From the NCBI GenBank assembly GCA_951230915.1, contig OX579635.1, positions 41,726,001 through 41,790,000 of the forward strand: a stretch of DNA of 64,000 bases. The letters run 5' to 3'. How positions within the stretch are numbered: position 1 is the first letter of the stretch; each line of letters starts with the position of its first letter. The translations under genes were made by a program, and so were the position numbers. The stretch comes from Antitrichia curtipendula. Lineage: Eukaryota > Streptophyta > Bryopsida > Hypnales > Leucodontaceae. The notes under the pieces were generated by a model, which worked only from the letters and a program-made list of their open reading frames with translations, made no database searches and was not told the DNA's origin. Below, in pieces: positions 49,093 through 62,130 of the stretch.

Positions 49093-51949
49093 GGGTTCAT
49101 GACGGACAATGAATTTTATTATAAAAACGGCCTCTATATCATTTTATTTTTACTAAATAAATTCCTTCATATTTCCATCTGAAAATTTCATGAGGTAGAT
49201 AGTCCTTGGACTTTACTATGAACTTTCTTATTAACATTCGACATTTTTTTTTCACAATAAATTGTTCATTAAATTGTTGCTGAATTTGGTAGGATTCCTA
49301 AATCCTAAAATTGACATATTTCTATTGATTTTGGCAATTGGCATTGTCAATTTTAAGACTTTTGGCAATTATTATTATAATTTTTTGGAATTAAGGTATA
49401 TCTTTAGAAAACAATTAATTTTTGCCGAAATTGAAAAGTGACTACAATAGACCCAACAAAAGACCAACATGTTCCTTTTTTGAGAAATTCTCAGGTTCTT
49501 ATATGACAATAAGGTCATTTGACTTCCCCACCTTAGTTGGGTTGGACTATGTTGGTAAGCACCTGCAAGCACCTAGTTTTGGATTCATGACCACCTCATT
49601 GGTGTGCCAAGGCCAAAGCTTTGAAATCCCAACTAGGATTAAAAATAAAATAAAAGTATAAAGAAGCTTTGAGAGGCCACAAGCTAGAGAAAACCTACCT
49701 ACCTACCTAAATCCACAGGCTCAAGTAAACAACAAAAAACCATACAAATTCCAATTATCAAATATGTGAGTAGGAAACAATCAACAACAACAAAGCAAAA
49801 TGACAATGCTAAAAACTAAAACTAAACAAAAAAACAGAGCTCCAAAAGATCATTGTAAGCCCTAGATCCACATTGTCGGAGAGGACTTTCAAGTAGCAAC
49901 CACTTTGGATGTTGCAAGTCAAGGTTAAAATATTGTAGACCATTTCGTATATGTCTCATATAATCCTCACCTACTAGGTGCTAAGCCCTAATGCATAGAC
50001 CTCTAGTGTAGCCAATCCTCTGTTGTCAAGGTAGCAATGAGTTTAGTCTACCACCATTCGGAGGTAACCATAGCATATAGAATAGTCACAATTGATTCTG
50101 CCATCTTTTTCTAAGTTATGTTGAAAAGACATTGAGTCTAAGGTGAATAAACTAGCGATGGCAACTTAATAACCTCTCTTGGTTTTGTAGCGATAATCCA
50201 CCAATTAATCTCTCATGTCAAATTGTCATTTAGGAATTTAGTTGATTATAAGATGGATTTATCAAATAAGTTTAAAGAACAACATCTTCTCTAGAACTTT
50301 AGAATGTAATTATTGAAATCAAAGTTTTGATATTATATAGGGTGGAGGATCATTTTCAACAATTGGTGTACTTCCATAATTATTATCTTTACTTTTTTTT
50401 CCAAAAATAACCTCTTATTTTCTTAGTAATGTGTCTTCTACACCTAAACGTGTCTTATAATTCACTTGCCATCCTACATAAGTTCTCCAACTACAAATAA
50501 TAAACTTGTAAATATCCAAATTTAGACCTCATTTAATTTTTGAATAAAATTAGTTCTTAAGATGATCCAATTTGTCTTTTAGGTTAAAAAAACAATTTGG
50601 CATTGGTAGACCCAGCTCCACTTTTATCTAGATGTATTAGGAAGGATTGCTTGTCCCCATTTTATATAATTGAAGTAGATTAGGCATAGCTTCAGCACAA
50701 TGACACAAAAATAATGCAAAAATGATAAAGTCATTAGATGAGATTTTGGGAATCTAAAGGGCTGTAAGTTCTCGGACTATTAGGAATGCAGGAACTACGC
50801 CAAATTAGCCTCAAATCAGCAATCTAATGTGACATAACAACCCCAAATCAACCCCAAATTCACATTCTAGTTGTGGGGTCCAACTACATCTCTTATATTC
50901 TAATCTACAATTTAAATAAGGTTAGAATCGTTTACCATATCTACGTGTATTGGTATTTTACTTTTGGGATGATTTCCAAAGAAATCATATCTTTCTTGTT
51001 CTATCATGAAGACCTATAGGATTTGTGTTCTAGTAATGGAAAAAACTTATCATGAACCTCTACCAATAATTGTGTCTATGTATAATCCTCAAGGATTAAT
51101 AATGAGAAGATATTATGATAAAATTAAATCATGACTAGAAGAAAACATAAGGCAATGATATTTGATAACCACATCCATTGATACAACCACCGCACATCCT
51201 CCTTTTTATGCAAAGGATTTAAATTTTTCATTTTTTGTGATCTTCTCTTACAAATGCAACATTGCTTCCCCTAATAAATGTTTCCTTGCTTCTCATGTGA
51301 CCATTTCTCCTCTCCTAGCCTTCTGGGTTAAGAAGAATGCCATTGGCAATCCCTTTTGGTTGGTAAGGATTGGAATCCCTATTTGGCCAACTACATGCAA
51401 TTTATACATGCAATATTAGAGCAATAATTCAAAATGAACCGCTATATACACTAGTTGGAAAGATGTCAAAGTCAACTTCCAACTAGAAGGCCTACTCTAT
51501 ATGCACCGTCTAATAACCATATGGTTCCTTCCTCAGTGTTGTTGTTCTTGTCAAGGAACTCTTACTTAACAACTTCCATACCGTCTCTTCTATTTTTTAT
51601 ACTAGTTTTAAGGTTGATCATACACTTTTTTTTATTTATATGTCTTTGATTTTCTGCAATTTGCTTTTAAATTATCCTACATTCTATACGACATTCTTCC
51701 ACAATATGCTTTGTAGACCTATATCTATTGCACTGCTTAAGCAATTTACTACATTTTAGGCTATGCTCAATCTCTCTATGATTCATATTCTTTCTTGGGA
51801 TAAAAAAAATTGGGGCAAATTATCAAGATTTTAAACCATATTCCTCACTCAAGGTCCTTATAATTATTTCAAGTAGTTTTCATCTTCATCTACCATCAAT
51901 ACCTCAAAGATTTGAAACATGGATTTAACCAAGATTTCTTTGAACCTAA
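49093..51949. other. Gene-free stretch, possibly a decayed element
   Basis: No frame gives a domain. Because the hairpin at 51950 splits what looks like one old sequence, this stretch and 53041-53860 may once have been a single element. Tandem 'cctacctacctac' lies near 49697. Confidence 0.4.
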
Positions 51950-53040
51950 GGGTCATTGCAAGAAACACCGGCCGTTTTTGGTAGCGTTTTGCGAAACCAA
52001 TTTTTGTCCAAGCTATAACTTTTGAGTTTTAAGCCCAATGCCAAAAGCAAAAAATCTGTTTCTAGATGTTTTGATTGAAATTGTATCACTTATTTTCCAG
52101 AGAATTTCAAAAATAATTTTATATTTAAAAGTAAATTTCTCTAATTTGTCACACTTTCAACGTTTTTTGTTTTTTGTACTAAAGAGTATCCAAATTTAAT
52201 GATTTAGGAAAGAAATTTTGGTGGTCTATTCCTACACTAGTTAGACATGTCCCATGTGAGGGGCATCAAAAAATACATTATTTTATGTCCTCCACGTTTG
52301 TCCAAATAGGCCAAAAAAGGGGTTCCATTGCGCACACGCTTTTGAATATAGAAGATGGTTTGAAGTTCGTTCTTTTGATGAAATCTCAGCACCATAATGT
52401 CTTTACCAATGGTCAAGTTTTAGATTTTTTTATTTCACTATAATTAATTAATTAAAAATGCAAACGTTGAAATATTCCTTTTCTACCTACAACTCTATAT
52501 GTCCTAAAAAAGGAGTATTTCAACGTTTGTATTTTTAATTAATTAATTATAGTGAAATAAAAAAATCTAAAAATTGTCCATTGGTAAGGACATTATGGTG
52601 ATGAGATTTCATCAAAAGAACAAACTTCAAACCATCTTCTATATTCAAAAGCGTGTGCGCAATGGAACCCCTTTTTTGGCCTATTTGGACAAACGTGGAG
52701 GACATAAAATAATGTATTTTTTGATGCCCCTCACATGGAACATGTCCAGCTAGTGTAGGAATAGACCACCAAAATTTCTTTCCTAAATCATTAAATTTGG
52801 ATACTCTTTAGTACAAAAAACAAAAAACGTTGAAAGTGTGACAAATTAGAGAAATTTACTTTTAAATATAAAATTATTTTTGAAATTCTCTGGAAAATAA
52901 GTGATACAATTTCAATCAAAACATCTAGAAACAGATTTTTTGCTTTTGGCATTGGGCTTAAAACTCAAAAGTTATAGCTTGGACAAAAATTGGTTTCGCA
53001 AAACGCTACCAAAAATGGCCGGTGTTTCTTGCAATGACCC
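51950..53040. repeat. Long near-perfect hairpin (inverted repeat), 1,091 bp
   Basis: The left arm (51950-52482) begins GGGTCATTGCAAGAAACACC. The right arm (52506-53040) is its near-exact inverse, ending GGTGTTTCTTGCAATGACCC. The loop is only about 23 bases ('ctacctacaactctatatgtcct'). By eye I count only about a dozen differences along 530 bp. No frame of note is present. TAA follows 'aacc' on the left and follows 'gacccg' on the right, so a 3-bp TAA duplication (as in PIF/Harbinger-Tourist elements) is possible. Confidence 0.95.
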
Positions 53041-56000
53041 GTAAGGACATGTTGAAGCCCTACAATTTGAATCCAAACTATTTTTTCTTTGCTTTTGTCT
53101 TTTGCTATAAAACTTGCTTAAAGTATGGTGTCTATGGATAAAAAGTATCTCCTTTCTTTCAACCTCAAATTAATGTGTAGGAAAGATTTGCATGACTCCA
53201 ATTATATCATTAAATTTAAGTTTGATGTAGTTATTTGCCCTTTTCATAAGACATAAAAATGACTGATATCAATGTAATTTGGTGCAAGCTTAGACACTTA
53301 ATTCTTGATTCCTAAGGTACAGACTTTAATGTGTCCGAATACCATTAGATTCAAATTTTCTTGCATCCTCTTATGGTATTTCAACTTGTCTTCCTTTGAT
53401 ATCACAATTTTAAGTGGTTGAATTGGATTTCCAATACGGAATGGTTCTTTGTCTTCTTGATTAGCCAAACTACTATCACCTAAGCTCTATTGGATTTTCA
53501 CAACTTTTTGATAGTATTCCAGTAAGAGACAAATAATAAGCTCTAAAGATATTTTGTCAATTAATTTGAAAACATCCTTATACTCCATAATTAAATATCA
53601 TATTTGAAACTACTAATACTTTGTAATGAGCCCCCCCAGGCCTCCATTTCCTACCATATATGTGTTCCTAAGTAATGGAAGACGTTCTTATCAAAATCTT
53701 TTCTTACATTGGAGTCTAAAGCTTCTTTAGAGAATTTGAATTCATTCTCTTCTCTTTTTATCAATTCTTCCTCAAATTGACGCTCCGCATTTTCCATCAT
53801 TGCTTCAATGGAGTCTTCTTTTGTTGCCTCTACTAGAAAAAAATGAAGTTTTTTTTACTACAAGAACATTGAATTTTAGTTGAATGGAATATTTGCGGCC
53901 GATATAAATTCAGGGACTGACAATTGTTGTGGACAACACTCATTCTTGGAAATGTAGTCATTGTAAAGGGCAATGATGTTGTTTCTCATCCGACAACCAA
54001 GTTGGAACTTCATTGATTCACTCTTCTTATGTGATTGTTGATGTGGCATTCATTGCCATATAAAGTCGGCCACTTAGTTGCATTTTCATGTGACTAGATT
54101 GCCACTATTGCTACTCATAAAGATTGTATTGCGTGATTTTTTTTCTTCTTGGAAATGTATAATTTATAGAACATTTAGAATCTTCATTTTCAAAAAACTT
54201 TGGCAATATATCAATTATATGTTTGCATCTTCAATATCATGTAAACATTTGTAGAAGGATTTTAAATCTAATTATAATCCTAGTAAATGAACGAATAAAT
54301 CTATTTTTATTTGAAGAAATATAACTCTATAAAGACATCCAATTTTGTATAAACTTTTAAGTCTATGAAATTTAAAAATTTTAAGCCCTTAATCTTGAAA
54401 GATCCTAAATTTCATAGCCTAAATTTTTTACTCCTCAACAAAGAAAGTTTTTAAATAATCTTGAATCACACAATACATAAAAAAATTAGCCCAAATCAAA
54501 TAATTTGGATCAAGAATACTTGAAAATATTTTTTAAATAAAAACAATGAATGAACTATCGCACTCTAAAATAAATTGACTTATAGCTTCTAAGTTGCAAA
54601 GTATTTCACCAAAATCTTAACTTGTGTCTTTAGAATTGGTTTTTTGAAGTTGTAACACCTATTCAATCACATCACCATCATGTATTCATTTGCCTTGTGA
54701 AGTTTCTTCCTACATCCCAAACAAAACCTTTGAATGAAATAAAAATGATGATTATATTATCACTGAGTTCTTTTATTCAAATCTCATCAACCAAAAGCAC
54801 ATGACCTTGGGCTTGGAAATTAGGAACAAAAGTATTTTTAGGACGTGGCGCTTCAATTTACAAAAAAATGTTACAAAAATTGAAGAAACTCTTTCCAACC
54901 ATGGATTAGAGATTTGGCTTTATCATTTAGTTTTTTTTCCTTCTCTGCCTTTCTTCCACTTTGCTATAGCACTTTCAAGTCGACCAAGCCCAACAATATG
55001 AGGCCTAATATGCCAATTCTTGCAAATAGAACCAAAAAGATAGAGATGTCACACTTGATCCACTAGTGGGTCTCTCCAAACTTGGCATGTTGCAACAAAT
55101 GAAGATGTATTCCAAACATACCCATCAAACCATCGCTACAAAACTTCTATTGGTTGCTTTAATTTTTAAAAGAGACAAAATTTGATTGATCATTCCCTTC
55201 AGAATTGGTTAAGGTTTGAATTCCTGGCAATTAGACTTGGATTCGGAAGATGCTGCAATATAGATAGAGATCATTAAAAAGAATCTAAACCAAAACTCCA
55301 AAATCTCCCAATACTCATCATTGCTTAGGATTTTCACCACCATTCTACACAATCTAAAAGGATTACAATCAAGAAAAAGGCAAAGTTGTAATTAATTCAA
55401 ACAACCATTTGATTCAAACCACTCTAAACATTCAAGCTTCCAAAGATCTCACTACTATGTACCATCCTTGCTTGTGCATTTTGATTCACATACTTCGTTG
55501 TAGTACATAGATAACAAAGAAAAACAATATTTGAAAAAAAAAGAAGATTAAAAGCTTTATAAAAACCCTAAAGATGAAGCTTATAGTAATCATATGACAG
55601 CAAGAAGAACCCTAGCTAAAAAATCCCAGTAGTACAATAGTTGAACAATTTTCCACAGCATTTTGATTAAAAAACAACAATCACTTTATAATTGCAATTG
55701 TTTCCTATTCAAATTTAGCTTTTGTGCAACAACATTTGCAGTTGTTAGTATTTCCTACTATATTGAATTTCAACTTTCGTGCAACTACAATCATAGTTGC
55801 TTTCTAGTCAAATTTAATTTTTTTGCAACTTAAAATTGACACAATGGATTCCATGAAGTGCAGTCTTGTCCACATTGGCAACTATGATGAATATTGGATA
55901 GTAAAAAACTCCCATTAATTTTAAAATTGAACTTTGTTACACTTATGTAATCCTGTCTTTCATTCTATGATTGTTTCGCAACTAAAACAACGTACAAGAG

Positions 56001-56068
56001 AGATTTGGTGCTAAAAACAATGGTTGCAATCACATGACAATTATACAAGATATTTAGTCATTAATTAA
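53041..56068. other. Gene-free AT-rich stretch with one short protein-like relic
   Basis: On the minus strand about 53849-53660 reads as an acidic, coiled-coil-like stretch (EATKEDSIEAMMENAER, then EEELIKREENEFKFSKEAL) ending at a stop. I cannot assign it; a decayed retroelement gag is one possibility. The rest is AT-rich without recognisable genes. Confidence 0.4.
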
Positions 56069-56878
56069 TTCCTAAATGCCTAAGCCTTTCTAAGTGTGTT
56101 TTGACTATGAAAATAGAGCATGGGCTTATAGTTATCCCCAATGAAGCAAATTGTTTTTTTTTCAAAATCTAATTATATAGATGTTTAAAGAACTTACTTA
56201 TTAGTATGCATACCAATTTTGCGAGTAAAATTGCATAGGAGTTGTGAGATTATAACAAGAGAAATGTACATTTTTTATTTTTAATATGCTACCCCTCTCC
56301 ACAATGTTTTAGAAATTTGCATACAAGAGTTTTTTGGGATTGGAGGTGACCTGAAAAACAATATATAGTGTTAGCACACTAAAGTGCACTTTCAAAAAAA
56401 TGAATTTCACATGATAAGCTATCAAACTCATTACACAATCCACCTTGCAATTGTTGAAATGGATTTTTTTTTAAAGTATTAATTACAAATGCCTCCAAAA
56501 CAACACTTGCATGTTTAAATTTTCAACAAAGAAAGTCACAAAAACACTTTATTCTTTCCATTGGGACTATTTTCAAAGCAAACAGATAAGTACAGTCTCT
56601 TAGATCTCAAATCAAGTGAAATTGTTAAGCATTGCTCAAAATCAGGAAATCAAGTAAAATTCACAAGCTTTAATCTTCTACTAATGCTACATATATGCTT
56701 TTGAGGACCTCTCAAAAATTAAATATTTATCTTTTTCAGTGAAAATTAAAAACTTTCAATAGTTAACCTCCAAAACATCCAATAATTTTTTTAATTGGTC
56801 AAAGGAATTTAATTGCCCACATTAAAATGAGCTTGAAATTTTGAAGCAACCATATTTGGTCGCCTATGCATTTAAGGG
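56069..56878. mobile_element. Possible TTAA-type element, third TIR variant
   Basis: The right end GCCTATGCATTTAAGGG precedes TTAA at 56879-56882. A plausible left end, TTCCTAAATGCCTAAGCC, follows TTAA at 56065-56068. The ends match imperfectly, so the pairing is tentative. Confidence 0.5.
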
Positions 56879-56882
56879 TTAA

Positions 56883-57474
56883 CTAGTTGTGGTGGACACA
56901 TTTTTTTCTAGTGCTCCTATTCTATGTTTATTTTATGTTTAAAGTTGGGATTGATACGTAGTTGAGGCATCACTATCTTCTCTTCCTTGTTGAGTTTTCC
57001 ATTTGCAATGGGACTATTGAAGTTGATTGTTATCCCTCTTGGTGTTTTGTTGGCACTAATTGTGGGCGCAAGATTACCCACCCTTGGTAATCAGGCGAAC
57101 ATCGACCAGGTTCTATGCCTTTATCCACCTTTTAATATATGGGGGTGTTGTGAGCGCGGTCCACTGTGCCTTCCAAGCAATGGATCTTTTTTGCTAACGT
57201 TTTCTAAGTGTCGTGGATGGTAGCGAAACTATTAGAAATGCATGGGTAACTAACAAGTTGACTGTGATGACCAAAGGTGATGGTAATTTTTAACTCCCTA
57301 ACTATCTATCCTATATCTTGAGTTGGTTTGGTAGTTGGCGTCATTTCTAACGTCCCTAACTACGTACAAGGGGGACCTTTATGTTCCTTCAACAAACTTC
57401 TAAGACTTATCTTTCGGGTTTTGACACTTCGTGTGGACGTTCTACAAGCTAATCCTAAGCTTAACTTTTACTCC
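56883..57474. other. Gene-free stretch
   Basis: I see no gene. A plus-strand frame at 56987-57223 begins with a hydrophobic run but shows no known domain. Confidence 0.45.
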
Positions 57475-57710
57475 AATTTCTAACCTCTAAATGTTACTCT
57501 AAATTTTTACTTCTAAATTAACTCTCAATTTTTACTCCTAGATTGAACTCTAAATTGTTACTCCTAGATTTCACTCTACATTTTTACTCCTAGATTTCAC
57601 TCTACATTTTTACTCCTAGATTTAACTCTAAATTTTTACTCCTAGATTTAACTCTAAATTTTTACTCCTAAATTTAACTCTAAACGTTTACTCCTAATTT
57701 AATTTTTACC
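57475..57710. repeat. Minisatellite with a period of about 30 bp
   Basis: About eight units of the type 'tttactcctagatttaactctaaat' are in tandem. They alternate between 'ttaactctaaat', 'ttcactctacat' and related forms. Confidence 0.92.
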
Positions 57711-57807
57711 TTTATTTATCACGGTTTATTAGTCACGTAAAAAAAAGGCTAATTAAGGAAATTGATGCTAGTTAGGAGAATCACCAAGGATTAAGTCAAA
57801 GACTCAC

Positions 57808-57870
57808 CTCTTCACTTCCGGCGTTGGAATTAAGTTCGTCTTCGTCCACGTACACCTCCTCGCGCTCCAT
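57808..57870 (-). other. Possible 21-codon first exon
   Basis: The frame starts at an ATG in good context (GCCATGG) and encodes MEREEVYVDEDELNS and a few more residues. It ends at GAG before GTGAGT, a good donor. I could not find the next exon. It may be the start of a retroelement gag or a small unknown gene. Confidence 0.25.
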
Positions 57871-58439
57871 GGCGATGGTCTTTTGGTCTTGGTTGAATTT
57901 TTCCTAAGCTCACCGCTTAAGACAAGAGTGTGTTACAACCTTGCAATCTAACTCCTTCTTCCCTTTTCCTTTCCTTTTCTTTCTTCCCCCCTCTTTTCTT
58001 CTACACTGACACTATTCCACCTAAGCCTTTAAGAATGTCTTACAACTATAGACTCTAACTTCGAGGAGGTTTAATGCCCCTCCTACCCTCTTACACGACC
58101 TTGCTTTTGTGTCATCCTAATCCGCCTTCTAATGGTCATTTGCAAATTCTTGAGATTTCCCCTCCTAAGTCTATTTAGCCACGCCTAGGTCACTATTTAT
58201 CGTCTTTCTCACCTCTTATCCTATTTCATCCTATTTCCTTCTAATCCTCTTCCATTCTTGTTGGGTTCAATTTAGTGTAGATAGAGATGGTGTGTGAGTA
58301 TTGTATGCAGGTTTCTCAAGGCAATTGGACGTGTGACTCCCCTTCTCCCCTTTCCTTTTTCTCTTTCTCTTGGTATTTTGCGGTTGGATCTTTTGTTTTG
58401 TCTAAGTTAAGCCTTGATCCTTAGTATTCAAATTTTTGA

Positions 58440-58790
58440 ACCAACCCCCCAAAAAAGATGGGACAACCCCAACTCCCCAAGGACCCAGACCTCCTGGACT
58501 CCCTGGACCCCGACTCCCCAGTGCAAGGCTCCCTGGACCTCGACTTTGCGACCCCCCAGTGCGAGGCTCCCTAGACCTGACTCTGTGAACCCCCCCAGTT
58601 CGACCCCGACTGCCCAACGACCACCCCGAACTCCCGAGTGACCACCCCGAATTTCCCAGCGACACCGCGGCTCTGCGACCACCCCGATTGGACACAACTG
58701 GACCCAGTGAGCTGGACACGACTAGACCCTTAAGCTGGACCCAAACTAGACCCAATGACTGCCCTTAAGCTAAAACCAATTGGACCCAAC
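58440..58790. repeat. C-rich strand-biased degenerate repeat
   Basis: The plus strand is rich in C and poor in G-runs. 'gaccccgactcccc', 'gcgaggctccct', 'gaccaccccga' and 'ctggacac' words recur at irregular spacing. Open frames across it reflect the composition and are not evidence of a protein. Confidence 0.75.
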
Positions 58791-59065
58791 CCACCCCTTA
58801 ACGGAACTGGGGGGGTTGGTTGGATTTCTCTAGCAATGTTTTTTTTTTCTCTTCTCCAAATTAGAGTCCTGGGTTTGGGCGTGAAAATAACTGGGGGGAG
58901 TAATTCCGTTGGTTGAGGTGGGGCTCTAAGTTTCTCACTACTGCTCTCGTCTCTAATATTTTGGATGCTAAACTTTGGTATTTTCCAAACACGTTTTGGA
59001 AACTAAACTTTGGAGTTGGGAATAAGGGGGGCTCAAAGCTTTATGGTCTTGGTGGTTTTAACACC

Positions 59066-59255
59066 AATTCTAGGACTTCCTAAGGCCCCTAGGTTCAAAG
59101 CTCCCTTGTTGGTTACTATTTTAACACACAATCTAGGACTTCTGATACTGACAGGTTCAAAGCTTCGCCGTCTCTAGGGGTCCCACACACAATCTAGGAC
59201 TTCTGACACTAACAGGTCCAAAGCTTCGCTGTCTCTAGGGGTTCCACACACAGTG
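59066..59255 (+). repeat. Tandem repeat of about 64 bp, three units
   Basis: Units share 'aatctaggacttctga.act.acaggttcaaagcttcgc' and 'gtctctaggggt.cc'. The first unit is diverged and the second and third are nearly alike. Confidence 0.88.
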
Positions 59256-61667
59256 AACACGACTTTAGACAAAGGTTAGTTCTCAAATGGGGTCACTCCA
59301 CACGTAAGAATGCTTCCAAGGGTTAGTGCCACTTAACATGCATGGGTTAGTACGGAAAGAGTTAGTTTAAGCACTCAAAGATCCACACTAAAGGCCCCCC
59401 AAAGCGGCATCGCCAAAGTACGGTGGGGGGTATCTTTAAGATTAGTACAATCAAACCAAGAATACTTGACAAAAGAACCCGTTAGTCCAAGCGAACAAGA
59501 AGAGAAAGAGCCAAATGACACACGCAATAAAGTAGAAGGACTCCACAAAGACTTCAAAGCTTGAACTTTAACAACAATGAAGCCCAAAAGAGCTCAAAAA
59601 ACACCGTAGAGGTTTCTTGGCTAAAATGCCAAAATCTTCCAACATAAGTTGGACCCACGGACCCAAAACAAGATTTGGGGGTGTTCTAGAGAGAAAAATG
59701 GGGACCTTAAATAGGTTTTCAAGGCCCCACCCTTCCCTCAAGAGTTCTAAGGTAACCTTATCAACTTGAATTTTCATCCTCATCTTCAAGATTTTCATCC
59801 TAATCCCTAAAAAAACTACTTTTACCTATCTACGCTGGACCAACCTCCTAACTTTTGGAGATTAACTCCAATCGTCAAACGGATTGCGCCATTGGCTCCA
59901 GATTGCCGTGTTTAATCTATGACCCTCTCTTACCCCTATACTGAGGCCAAAAACCCATCGTAGGCTAATTTAGTTTAAAAATCAAATCGTGGTAAAATCC
60001 TAGATCTTGGGGGTCTCCTATTTTGAGAAATGTAAATAGCCAAAGGTCTCCGGTAGGTGTGAGGAAATCGGAAAGGACTCTTGGTTGACTTCGTTTCGCC
60101 ATCGTATGGTCCCGAGATGCCGGTCAACACGGCGGGGACCCCGCCACATGATTAATTCCGAGGAATCTCGCCGGTTCGGGTACTTGCCGCTATTGGAATA
60201 TCATGAAACTTCACGGAGCGCATTATTAACATAAAACAAGCTAGTCTAATTTTTAGTGAGATTTTATGGCAACCTGGGTAATTTCCATGAAATTCCCGTT
60301 GGAGGTTATCAGGGTTGACCACCCGCAAAAGGTTCTTCTGCAAGTCGGAAGATGACGGGATTTTTCACGTGACCTCTCAGGGAGTCATGTGAAGGACTTG
60401 TAGGCGCGTTTCCGTACCTAGCACGATTGATCAGTGGAGATGAAACTGGCCATCTCCTTGAATTAGTGATGGTGCGGGAATCTTTTGCAAATAGAAGAAT
60501 CTTGGCGAATCGATTTCGTCGTTGAACTCTTGGCATGGGATTTACCCTGGGACACCATCCTTGGGCTGTGGATTCCTCCAATGGCTCGATCTTGCGTTAG
60601 TGGCTCCTGCATGCTAATAATCGAGGTTTGGGGAATTCTAAACCTAACTCTAGGACCCGACCTAGTGGCCTCGTTGTGGATCCCTCGGACCGACTTAGCC
60701 ATGAATTGCCACCTTCATGGTGGGATTTAGCCCTTTTGGGGCTATGTGACTCAAATCCTCCAACCCTAATCGGTTCATATCTTTTTATCTATTTTTAGGC
60801 CAGGTCTGGTGGGATTTTAAGTCTAAACACAAATCTAGACCAAATACTATAATGGGTATGTTACAACCCTATTTTGGTTCTACACTCTTTATACGGCTTT
60901 TTGTATATTTTTCTCAACTTAAAATTGCAAATTTCCAAGAAAATATTTCTACGAGTCCCAAGTGACAAATTGGGAGCTCACAGTAATCCTTCTAGCATTG
61001 TGAACTACTTTCTCCACATTCCTTGTGTTTGGAAGTTGTATTAGTGGTTGTGGACATTTCATTTTGCTCTTCAAGTTATATATTGTCATATTCTTTCCTT
61101 TGTTATTTTCATGCATCAACGCACCAATTTAGTTCAATGGTCACACCGTCGGAGGAGTTGCACTGACACTTCCTGCCTCCATTGCTCAAGACCCCATCAA
61201 CTCTCAATTTTGGTTCCATTGCAAAAAAACAAAAAATTGTGTTCTCCCCTTGGTTCTCTCTAATTTTTTTTCTATATAAAAAATCTCCAAGTGGTATCAT
61301 GCTTAAGGCTTCAACATGACTAATAAATTCGTTGCTTACATCAAAATGTCTTTAATTCTAGTGGTATGAAATAATCTTATCTTTCTTTGTCCCACCAAAC
61401 TCTCAATTTATTAATGACGCATTTCTTGACAACCTACTCCTTTCCAACACACACTCTAATATGTGCACTTCTCTATTCTACAAGCACCATCAACAATCAC
61501 CTAAAAAATCAACTTACAAATCAATAATACAAGCAAGTGCCACCTCCAAAACAACTCTAAACTAGCAACTTGTAAATTTTGGTCTCTTCAATACTCTCCC
61601 TCAAAAGCCCCCAAATACCTAAATATCCCTATATCTCCAAGCAAATGCTTTTCTGAATGCACATATC

Positions 61668-62130
61668 ACCAATAGTCATCACAAATTTACAATTACAACT
61701 CTATATACACAAAAGACAATCACAAACATTGAAACATACAAATGGACAAATAATTAGATAGATATGTACTAGAATTTGAAGATTCTTAATGAATCAACAA
61801 TTTAAGACCTTATTTATTAATATAGATGATCTATAGGTTGCAACTATAGAAGTGATTAATTTTATAGGATACAACAACAACCATATGATACCAATAACCA
61901 TCACAAATTCACAATTACAACTGTACTAACATACACAAAAGACAATCACAAACATACAAACATACAAATGGACAAATAATCAGATAGATATGTAATGGAA
62001 TTTGAAGATTCTTAATAAATCAACAATTTAAGACCTCATTTACTAACATAGATGATCTATAGGTTGCAACTATAGGAGTGATCAATTTTATAAGATACAA
62101 CAACAACCATATGATACCAAACAATTGACA
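61668..62130 (+). repeat. Tandem duplication of about 231 bp
   Basis: Two adjoining units both run from 'accatcacaaat' through 'acacaaaagacaatcacaaac', 'gatgatctataggttgcaac' and 'caacaacaaccatatgatacc'. They are alike except for scattered substitutions and small indels. Confidence 0.92.

Larger units (their letters stand above)
57871..61667. other. Gene-free stretch with higher GC, possible decayed retroelement
   Basis: This part is GC-richer than its neighbours and holds the C-rich block at 58440-58790 and the repeats at 59066-59255. No reverse transcriptase, integrase or protease motif can be read. I found no pair of long terminal repeats. Confidence 0.4.

Noticed and set aside
58414..58755. 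Pro-rich or Gly-rich proteins in the C-rich block
   Set aside because: Frames are open on both strands because of base composition; there is no start context, domain or splice support.
61285..61310. TGGTATCATGC as a primer-binding site of a copia-type retroelement
   Set aside because: It matches the initiator-tRNA complement only in part, and no long terminal repeats or polyprotein frames lie around it.
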